The notes below the pieces were generated by a model, which worked only from the letters and a program-made list of their open reading frames with translations, ran no database searches and had not been told where the DNA came from. A DNA stretch of 44,461 bases from Deinococcus rhizophilus (lineage in GTDB: Bacteria; Deinococcota; Deinococci; Deinococcales; Deinococcaceae). Positions 1-8,368 of the stretch are shown piece after piece (the stretch's first letter is position 1; the number at the start of each line of letters is the position of its first letter). The position numbers and the translations under genes were made by a program. The stretch is from the NCBI RefSeq assembly GCF_030271215.1, contig NZ_JASNGB010000003.1, forward strand, positions 10,399 through 54,859. Direction: 5' to 3'.

Positions 1-47
1 CCGGACCTGAATCACTGCGTCAACGATTCCATCGGAGTCCGTCTGAG

Positions 48-53
48 TATGCT
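48..53 (+). promoter_or_regulatory. -10 box, leaderless start at 61
   Basis: TATGCT, 7 bases before the ATG. Confidence 0.6.
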
Positions 54-60
54 GGCCCCG

Positions 61-549
61 ATGAACCACACCCGCACCTGGACAGACCTGTATGGCTCGG
101 CCTGCGCCGTTTTCGAGGGCCGGGCGGGGGGGCACCGCTGGCTCGTCGCCGCGCCCCCGGAACGGGCGGGGGACCTGCCCGCCGAACTGGAGGCCCTGGG
201 CGGCAAGGGCGAGGTCCGCCTCCTCGTCCACGAGGGCCTCACGCCCCTGCTCGCCGCCCTGCGCGAGGGGCCAGTACGCGGCGTGGTGGTCGTCGGGGAG
301 CGGGCGCTGACCGCCGGGCCGGAGGTCACGGTGCCGGGGCGGGAGGTGGAGGACGCGGGCGGCCTCGTCTACCGTGAGGGCGGCACTTTCCCGGCGTGGA
401 CGGCGGCCCTGAACCTCGGCGGCGAGGTGGGCGAGTGTGCCGCCGCGAGCGCCGCCGCCTCGCTGGGGGTGCCTGTGCTCGTGACTGTCCCGGACGGGGT
501 TCGCCCGGCCCTCGAAGCCTGGATGGACGCCACCCCGCACGGGCGGTAG
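61..549 (+). CDS. Hypothetical protein, 162 aa
   Basis: I do not recognise the family. The product is a soluble alpha/beta-looking protein with alternating hydrophobic strands and Gly/Ala-rich segments, and no signal peptide or membrane span. An in-frame ATG lies at 49, but it sits inside a TATGCT -10 box (48-53). The ATG at 61 is 7 bases after that box, the usual spacing for a leaderless message in this genus, so I start at 61. It is followed after 40 bases by hemW, which has its own -10 box, so the two need not be an operon. It could be a nucleotide-binding or cofactor-sensing protein, but nothing in the sequence shows that. Confidence 0.7.
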   Translation: MNHTRTWTDLYGSACAVFEGRAGGHRWLVAAPPERAGDLPAELEALGGKGEVRLLVHEGLTPLLAALREGPVRGVVVVGERALTAGPEVTVPGREVEDAGGLVYREGGTFPAWTAALNLGGEVGECAAASAAASLGVPVLVTVPDGVRPALEAWMDATPHGR

Positions 550-577
550 GCCCTCAATCCTGCTGCCTCTGCCCACC

Positions 578-583
578 TACACT
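578..583 (+). promoter_or_regulatory. -10 box, leaderless hemW
   Basis: TACACT, 6 bases before the GTG. Confidence 0.65.
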
Positions 584-589
584 CTCCCC

Positions 590-1732
<1,143 letters not shown>

Positions 1733-1823
1733 CGTCCCGCCTGCCCGGACTCACCACCCGCGCTGATGGCCGCCCGCACTCCGACTTCCGGCTGCGGGAC
1801 ACGGGCGGCCCCTGGGCGGGCGG

Positions 1824-1829
1824 TAGACT
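1824..1829 (+). promoter_or_regulatory. -10 box, leaderless lpdA
   Basis: TAGACT, 7 bases before the ATG. Confidence 0.7.
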
Positions 1830-1836
1830 GCCCCCC

Positions 1837-3252
<1,416 letters not shown>

Positions 3253-3296
3253 TGGGCGGGGGGACGGCGGGCCAGAAAGCTCCCTGTCCCCCCTGC

Positions 3297-3302
3297 TATA
3301 CT
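3297..3302 (+). promoter_or_regulatory. -10 box of the ancestral tRNA-Arg promoter
   Basis: TATACT lies 18 bases before the first base of the tRNA-Arg 5' half. This is presumably the original promoter of the tRNA gene. After island insertion it drives only the tRNA fragment. Confidence 0.6.
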
Positions 3303-3320
3303 CCGGCCGCTGCGAACCGC

Positions 3321-3363
3321 GCACTCGTAGCTCAGTTGGATAGAGCGGCCCCCTCCTAAGGGG
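3321..3363 (+). pseudogene. tRNA-Arg(CCU) 5'-half fragment; left attachment site
   Basis: These 43 bases are identical to bases 1-43 of the intact tRNA-Arg(CCU) gene at 18575. They cover the acceptor 5' strand, D-arm, anticodon arm 5' strand, anticodon loop CTCCTAA and four of five bases of the 3' anticodon stem. The match stops at 3363; no T-arm or acceptor 3' strand follows. A run of seven T (3374-3380) comes 10 bases later, so transcription from the upstream TATACT box would give a roughly 60-base RNA containing a tRNA half. I read this as the left end (att) of an integrated element whose crossover lay within the anticodon arm. Confidence 0.88.
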
Positions 3364-3856
3364 TGGCTGCTGCTTTTTTTGTCCCGTTCCAGACGACGAA
3401 GGGGTAATTCTGAATGGGCGAAGAAACTTGACTGGGACGCACTTTATACACTAATCGCCTCGCCGGGGGAATGGAGAACCGTCGTCTCCAACGCCGTCGC
3501 CAGAAGCGGCCCTTTTCCCGGTGAATGGCCCCACCCTTGGCCCGCCTGGGACACGGGATTTCCACGTCTGGGACGGTTCTGTCAAGTCGGGTGGCCCTCC
3601 GGTGCATCCGGCGTGCGCCTCCCAGGCTCAGCTCCTGGAGGGGGTGACAGGAGCGCCGCTCCCGGTGCCCCCGGCGCGAGTGGTTGTCTTCCCCCGCAGG
3701 CCCGCTGAGGCTGTGCGGTGCGGTCAGGAGCAGGCAGAAGCCTCCCAGCCCACAAGACCAGTTTGTACCACTGCACCACGCCCTTGGTCAGCCGTCGCGG
3801 TCCCATACCTCCATTTCGCTCAACGAACCCAGGAGGCGGGGCGGACCATAGAGGGC
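3364..3856. other. Island left end, no recognisable gene
   Basis: No frame here gives a protein I can assign. The first 100 bases are poorer in GC than the surroundings and contain T7 (3374-3380) and a TACACT box (3447-3452) without a convincing downstream gene. The first copy of the island's 15-bp quasi-palindrome is at 3814-3828. A stretch at about 3745-3783 read on the minus strand resembles a tRNA D-arm, but no rest of a tRNA follows. Confidence 0.6.
3814..3828. promoter_or_regulatory. Quasi-palindromic operator candidate, copy 1
   Basis: TTTCGCTCAACGAAC: arms TTTCG and CGAA around a 5-base centre. It lies 28 bases before the VWA start and is nearly identical to copies at 8299 and 11144. 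It is probably a repressor or activator site overlapping the promoter of the VWA cassette. Confidence 0.6.
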
Positions 3857-5059
3857 ATGAAACCGCAGATTGACTGGATTCCGGCGCGTCCCCTGTCCGC
3901 CTCGCCCCACACCGTGGACCTTCTGGTCCGCATCACGCCCCCGACTCCCCCGCAGGACACGCCGCCGCCTCCCCTCGACCTTGCCCTGGTGCTGGACACC
4001 AGCGGCAGCATGCGGGGTCAGCCGCTCGACCTGGCGAAGGCCGCCGCCCTGGAGGTCCACCGCCACCTGCGCCCCGCCGACCGCCTCGCCCTGGTCACCT
4101 TCGCTTCCAGCGCCCAGCTGGTGGCCCCGCTCCAGCCTGCCATCCGGGCCGACGGCTTCGGGGGGAGGCTGGCGGGTCTGGAGGCCGGGGGCAGCACGGC
4201 GCTCGCCCAGGGGTGGGGCCTGGCCGCCGATGTCCTGCGGCACCCCGACGCCTCCCAGCCCCCCCTGGCGCCAAACCGGCTGAAGCGCACCTTGCTCCTC
4301 ACCGATGGCCGCGCCAACGTCGGCCCGCGCGACCCGCGCCTCCTGGGGGCCGGGGTGGGCCGCGCCCTGAGCGAGGGCATTTCGACCAGCACGGTCGGTG
4401 TGGGCACCCACTACGACGAGCGGCTGCTCGAGGAACTCGCCGGGGCCGGGGACGGGAACTACCACTACGCCGAGACCCCCACGGCGCTGGAGGGCCTCTT
4501 CCTCTCCGAGCTGGAGAGCCTGGGGGCGACGGTGGGACGGCGGGTCAGTCTGGGCGTCCGGGGAGTGGAGGTGCTGGACGTGCTCAACGACCTCCCGCGC
4601 CTCCCGAATGGCCGCCTCGCCCTGCCGCCCCTGCGGGCACAGAAGCCGCTGGAGGTGCTGCTGCGCGTGAGGGCGAAGGCGGGGGACCGGCTCACCCTGC
4701 GCCTGGCCTGGACGGACGCGGCGGGCGAGCGGCAGGTAGAGCGCCCTGACCTCGTCTTCGGGGCTGGAGAGCCGCAGGCCGAGCATCCCGAGGTGGTGCG
4801 CCTGCGCGGAGCCCTGCAAGTCGCCCGCGTTCAGCGGCAGATGGCTGAGCTCACCGACCGGGGCAACGTCGCGCAGGCCCTGGTGCGCCTGGGCGAGGCA
4901 CGCGGACGCCTGGAAGCCCTGGCGACGCAGGGGGTGGACGTGGCGGGGGACCTCGCGCAGCTCGGCACCCTGCAAGCCTGGCTCACGCGCGGGGAGCGGG
5001 GCGCCGCGAGCAAGGCCGCCCGCAGCTTCGCCTACCGCAAGTCCACGGGCCGGGAATGA
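3857..5059 (+). CDS. VWA-domain protein
   Basis: The 400-aa protein has a von Willebrand factor A domain with a complete metal-ion-dependent adhesion site: D47, S49 and S51 in DTSGSM, T114 in GGSTAL, and D150 in LLTDG. A beta-rich C-terminal part with charged helices follows. There is no signal peptide or membrane span, so it is cytoplasmic, similar in layout to YfbK-like 'Ca-activated chloride channel homologue' proteins. The reading frame is open upstream to 3521, but the N-terminus aligns best from ATG 3857. A GACCAT element 7 bases before the ATG (3844-3849) could be the -10 box. It is followed 13 bases later by three overlapping small genes, so it probably heads a four-gene operon. In other systems VWA proteins work with AAA ATPases or as scaffolds; no ATPase partner is seen here. 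Confidence 0.85.
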   Translation: MKPQIDWIPARPLSASPHTVDLLVRITPPTPPQDTPPPPLDLALVLDTSGSMRGQPLDLAKAAALEVHRHLRPADRLALVTFASSAQLVAPLQPAIRADGFGGRLAGLEAGGSTALAQGWGLAADVLRHPDASQPPLAPNRLKRTLLLTDGRANVGPRDPRLLGAGVGRALSEGISTSTVGVGTHYDERLLEELAGAGDGNYHYAETPTALEGLFLSELESLGATVGRRVSLGVRGVEVLDVLNDLPRLPNGRLALPPLRAQKPLEVLLRVRAKAGDRLTLRLAWTDAAGERQVERPDLVFGAGEPQAEHPEVVRLRGALQVARVQRQMAELTDRGNVAQALVRLGEARGRLEALATQGVDVAGDLAQLGTLQAWLTRGERGAASKAARSFAYRKSTGRE

Positions 5060-5072
5060 ACGGTGGCAGGGA

Positions 5073-5705
5073 ATGAGGCTGTATCCGCCCTCCAGCATGA
5101 CCCTCTGGCTGGACCTGCCGGGACGCCCACCCAGCTTCGGCCCCGTGAATCTCGCCGCGCTGGTGGTGGCGCTCCTGCTGCTGGAGGCCGAAAGCGCGCG
5201 CCTGTCCAGGCAGCGTTTTCACCGTCCCCTCGCCAGCGGCGGCTTCGTGGTGGGCACGCCGCTGTTCTACCTGCGCGGCACGTCTCTGCTGGAGCCGAGG
5301 AGCCTGATGTTCGAGGCCGGAGGGCACTTCGGTCCGCCGTGGCACGCGACCCTCCCGGTGGATGCGGATATGGCGGTCACCTACCTGACCGTCTGGCTTG
5401 CCACCGGACGGGGCCGGGGCTTTCACTTCACCGAGTACGAGACCTTCGAGGGCAGCGCCGAGACCAACACCTTCTGGTCCCGCGCCTACACCCGGTTGCT
5501 GGGGATTGCCGACCCGCCTCCTCCCCCTGACCCACCCCGGACCCCCGAGCAGCAGCGCATCGACGGCCTGACCCGTGAGAGCCAGGAGCGCTGGCTCCTG
5601 CCCGAAATCGAACGGCTGTACGCCCTGCTTGAAGACCACCTCGCCGCCCCGGCGCAGCCCGGGGAGCCGCTGGCGATGGACCCTGACCCGAGGAGCATCC
5701 TATGA
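5073..5705 (+). CDS. Hypothetical protein in VWA cassette, 210 aa
   Basis: I do not recognise the family. The protein has a short hydrophobic stretch near residues 27-38 (LAALVVALLLL), which could be a buried helix rather than a true membrane span, an aromatic-rich middle part, a run of prolines near residue 150 and a charged C-terminal helix. ATG 5073 is preceded by GGCAGGGA; ATG 5097 is an alternative start. It follows the VWA gene after 13 bases, and its stop overlaps the next start (ATGA), so translation is probably coupled. Function unknown. Confidence 0.75.
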   Translation: MRLYPPSSMTLWLDLPGRPPSFGPVNLAALVVALLLLEAESARLSRQRFHRPLASGGFVVGTPLFYLRGTSLLEPRSLMFEAGGHFGPPWHATLPVDADMAVTYLTVWLATGRGRGFHFTEYETFEGSAETNTFWSRAYTRLLGIADPPPPPDPPRTPEQQRIDGLTRESQERWLLPEIERLYALLEDHLAAPAQPGEPLAMDPDPRSIL

Positions 5706-6181
5706 CCCAAACTTCCATCTGGCCGCTGGGCGACCACGTCATCGAGGACGCGCCCGACCACCCCGTCATGCAGGCGGTGGCGGCGGCGCTGGAACCGCTG
5801 CGCCCGGCCCTGCGCTCGCTGACCTTCGACCCGCCCGGTCCCCGTTCCGGCCTCACCCTGGGCCTCGGCAGCGGCTTTCACCTCATCAGCATCCGGCAGC
5901 ACACCGACGACCTGTTATTGCTCGACCTGCCGGTGGGGGACCTGATGCAGACGCCTGAGGCGCTCTGTGCCCTGCTGGAACGCAACGCGGGCCGCGACTG
6001 GGCCTTCCGGGTGGACAGCGTGACCCCGACTGCGCCCCCCCAGTGCGTCGTCGTCCTCGAACACCTACTGCCGCTGGAGGACATTCCCACCCTGCCCGCC
6101 CGGGTCCTGAGCGGCTGGCGGGCCAGGATTCTCGCCCAGGGCCTGCTCGACGCCCTGAACGGCCAAGGAGACCCGCTGTGA
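5702..6181 (+). CDS. Hypothetical protein, possible YbjN/secretion-chaperone-like fold
   Basis: The 159-aa soluble protein starts at an ATGA overlap with the previous gene. Its pattern resembles the next protein: an N-terminal helix ending in AVAAALE-LR, a beta-rich middle, then a C-terminal helix after a Pro-rich strand. They look like diverged paralogues. The small alpha/beta layout is reminiscent of YbjN or CesT-type chaperones, which is inference from pattern only. The position in the operon suggests it acts with the VWA protein. Confidence 0.7.
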   Translation: MTQTSIWPLGDHVIEDAPDHPVMQAVAAALEPLRPALRSLTFDPPGPRSGLTLGLGSGFHLISIRQHTDDLLLLDLPVGDLMQTPEALCALLERNAGRDWAFRVDSVTPTAPPQCVVVLEHLLPLEDIPTLPARVLSGWRARILAQGLLDALNGQGDPL

Positions 6182-6651
6182 CCCCTCCCGTTATGACCCC
6201 TGAAGACCGCTTTCCCGCTCCCCCCGGCCATCCCCACGCGCCCGCCGTCGCCGCCGCGCTGGAGCAGCTCCGGTTTCTGCTGAGCGGCTGGCAGTGGCAG
6301 GTGTACGGCGATGACCTCGTCGCCGTGCTGGCCCTGCGGGACGAAGCCACCAGCCTGCGCATCTGGGTGCGGGAAGGCGGCATCAACCTCGACGTGTTCT
6401 GCCTGCGGGTGCCCGCCCACCCCCACATCCTGACCTGGGTGCTGGCCGAGAACTACGGGCAGGGCTTCCGGGCACGGGCCACCCGGTCGGAGGACGACCG
6501 CGTGCTCATCTACGTCACCGCCGATTTTCCCCTCACCATCCTGGGGGACCTGGCACAGTACATCTGGCTCGCGCTGGAGTCGGAGCTGAGGTGGCGCGGG
6601 CGGCTGATGCAGGTGCGGATTCCTGAGGAACCGGAGGGGCTGAGCGCGTAA
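6178..6651 (+). CDS. Hypothetical protein, YbjN-like paralogue of preceding gene
   Basis: GTG 6178 overlaps the previous stop as GTGA, giving 157 aa; ATG 6193 (152 aa) is an alternative. The product shares with the preceding protein the N-terminal AVAAALEQLR helix, an L-L-N-G-F-RA segment and a closing FPL-L-LA-I-LE-RG helix. This suggests tandem duplication. YbjN-type proteins often handle or chaperone partners in bacterial complexes, but I cannot show this here. It is the last gene of the VWA operon; a hairpin follows at 6668-6700. Confidence 0.7.
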   Translation: MTPPVMTPEDRFPAPPGHPHAPAVAAALEQLRFLLSGWQWQVYGDDLVAVLALRDEATSLRIWVREGGINLDVFCLRVPAHPHILTWVLAENYGQGFRARATRSEDDRVLIYVTADFPLTILGDLAQYIWLALESELRWRGRLMQVRIPEEPEGLSA

Positions 6652-6667
6652 GGTCAGCGCACAGAGA

Positions 6668-6700
6668 GCAGGCAGGACCGGTCTTCACCGCCCTGCCTGC
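6668..6700. terminator. Hairpin between convergent genes
   Basis: Perfect 9-bp inverted repeat GCAGGCAGG / CCTGCCTGC with a 15-base loop, lying between the VWA operon (+) and the phosphatase gene (-). It has no T-run, so it may stop transcription in either direction only weakly. Confidence 0.55.
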
Positions 6701-6737
6701 TTCCAGTTGTATGACGGCCTCTTCGACCCCAGGTCAC

Positions 6738-7190
6738 TCAGTAACGCTGCGCCTGTCTCCGCCACGCCCGCGCCAGGGAGCGCCCCAACCGCCCGTCGGC
6801 CAGCCGCAGCAGGTGGGCATTGGGGAGGGCCTGGGGCCGGGCCTCCAGCACTCGGCGGACGACCTCGGGGTCTGACCGCTCCGGATGTAGATACGCCAGC
6901 GCGAAGCTCGCCAGCGCCGGGCTGCGGCTTATTCCCGCGAAGCAGTGGACATGCAGCGACGGCGGCCTCACCCCGTCGAGGAAGCGCTCAAGCCGCGCGA
7001 GGTGCCACTCCTGGGGGGCGTGGTCGAGCGGGTCACCGTCGGTGTCGTGGAAGACCAGTTCCAGGACGGGCGCGTCCAGCGCCTCCAGCTCCGCCGGGCG
7101 GCGGTCCTGCGGGTCACGCAGGCTCACCACGGCGGCCACGTCCGTCAGGTCGGGGAGGTCATGGACGCCGCTGACGGTGAGGCGAATCAT
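6738..7190 (-). CDS. Dual-specificity/tyrosine phosphatase-like protein
   Basis: The 150-aa protein carries the cysteine phosphatase signature HCFAGISRS (C83-x5-R89) with an acidic cluster FHDTDGD (about 48-53) that could supply the general acid. The size is that of a minimal DSP domain. The start is the ATG whose last two bases form the stop of the upstream methyltransferase-like gene (ATGA overlap), so the two are translationally coupled. The pairing of a DNA-methyltransferase-like protein with a phosphatase of this class is not an arrangement I know from described defence systems. The substrate is unknown: phosphoprotein, nucleotide or RNA 5' end are all possible. Confidence 0.82.
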   Translation of the reverse strand: MIRLTVSGVHDLPDLTDVAAVVSLRDPQDRRPAELEALDAPVLELVFHDTDGDPLDHAPQEWHLARLERFLDGVRPPSLHVHCFAGISRSPALASFALAYLHPERSDPEVVRRVLEARPQALPNAHLLRLADGRLGRSLARAWRRQAQRY

Positions 7191-8272
7191 GCCTGCGCGT
7201 CGGTTTCCAGGGTGGGCCGCCGCAGCACTAGGATGTGCCACCCCTGACGCCCGTCCCTGGAGACGGCGAGGTGCTGGGCGGTGAGGGACCCCACCTCCTC
7301 GACGAGGCCCTCGTCCTCGAAGGCGAGGTTAGCCGAGTCGGTCAGGGCGCGTTCGGCCCGCGACACCAGCGGGATGGCCTGCTCGATGCTTACGATGAGC
7401 GCGACGTGCCCCCCGATGCTCAGCGCGTTCCAGCAGTGGCCCAGCACGGTCCTCAGCCACTCCAGATACTGGAACGGCTCCAGGCCCAGCTCGGCGGCGG
7501 TCGGGGGGTGGACGATGACGAAATCGGCCAGCGCCGCGTGCCCCTCGCTCAGGACATCGCTCAGGTCGTTCTCGTAAAGGTCCAGGGGGGCGATGTACGG
7601 CTCACGGGGGTTGAGGTCACTGGCCCAGACGCGGTGCCCCATCAGCCGCGCCATCCGCGCGACCGTGCCGCTGCCCGCCATCGGGTCGGCAACAATCCCT
7701 GCCTTCGGCATATACCGCCGAATCAGGCTGCGGGCGACCGAGGGGTGCAGGTCGCCCGGCTGCTGCAACTCGGTCGAGGCGTACACCCAGACCACCTCGC
7801 GCGGGCTGTACTCGCGCACCGGCTTTCCCGGGTTCGGGATGGGGCCGAGCCAGCCATGCCCCTGCACCACCGGGGCGAACTGCCGCAGGTGGTCGGCCAG
7901 GGCGCGTTCCTGTTGAATGCGGGTGCCCCGCAGCACCAGCCCGGCGAGCTGGCCCGCCCTGTCCTCCCCGTTCAGCTTTTCCAGCACCTGGAAGTTCCCG
8001 CCCTCCGAGAGCAGCCTGCGCCGCTGCTGGCCCCAGCGGGCGATGTAGCGCAGGTGGTGGCGAAAGTGACCGGGGCTGATGTCCAGTTCCTCCAGCAGCC
8101 GCACGGCCTCCCCGTCGCCTCCCTGGACGGCCTGCCCGAACTGGCCCAGCACCTCGTCCTCGCGCGGGTCCGGCTCCACCTGAACGCGGAGCTTCTGCTT
8201 GTGTCCGGCCCACTCCGCCACCCTACTCACCAGCAGCGAGTAGGTCCTCCAGGTGCTTCCCTCTCTCGGCAT
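7187..8272 (-). CDS. DNA methyltransferase-like protein (TRM11/N6-N4 class)
   Basis: The 361-aa protein has a helical N-terminal half (1-150) and a C-terminal Rossmann methyltransferase domain. Motif I is DPMAGSGT (196-203); GDLHPSV (173-179) precedes it, as in beta-class DNA methylases that use the order S-adenosylmethionine site then catalytic site. Motif IV is HPPT (255-258) instead of the canonical DPPY, so the catalytic residues are altered. It may modify DNA with reduced or different specificity, or only bind. It is transcribed away from hsdR, with a shared 96-base promoter region. A GAGAAT element 6 bases before the ATG and a TTGAAC inside the 15-bp operator look like its -10 and -35. 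It overlaps the phosphatase gene downstream. Confidence 0.75.
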   Translation of the reverse strand: MPREGSTWRTYSLLVSRVAEWAGHKQKLRVQVEPDPREDEVLGQFGQAVQGGDGEAVRLLEELDISPGHFRHHLRYIARWGQQRRRLLSEGGNFQVLEKLNGEDRAGQLAGLVLRGTRIQQERALADHLRQFAPVVQGHGWLGPIPNPGKPVREYSPREVVWVYASTELQQPGDLHPSVARSLIRRYMPKAGIVADPMAGSGTVARMARLMGHRVWASDLNPREPYIAPLDLYENDLSDVLSEGHAALADFVIVHPPTAAELGLEPFQYLEWLRTVLGHCWNALSIGGHVALIVSIEQAIPLVSRAERALTDSANLAFEDEGLVEEVGSLTAQHLAVSRDGRQGWHILVLRRPTLETDAQA

Positions 8273-8298
8273 GGCCTTATTCTCTCACATCCTGGTTG

Positions 8299-8313
8299 TT
8301 TCGTTCAACTAAA
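8299..8313. promoter_or_regulatory. Quasi-palindromic operator candidate, copy 2
   Basis: TTTCGTTCAACTAAA, between the divergent methyltransferase and hsdR genes. On the minus strand it contains TTGAAC, placed to serve as the -35 box of the methyltransferase promoter. It could control both directions. Confidence 0.6.
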
Positions 8314-8368
8314 TAGGATGGCTTAGTTGCCCGTCCCTCCAGATGCCGGATGGGGCAGACTGGGAGGC

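Noticed and set aside
3379..3708. Open frame of 109 codons at the island left end
   Set aside because: No start signal, no family resemblance and Gly/Pro-rich low-complexity translation.
3745..3783. tRNA D-arm-like sequence on the minus strand (GGTGCAGTGGTA)
   Set aside because: No matching anticodon stem, T-arm or acceptor stem follows.
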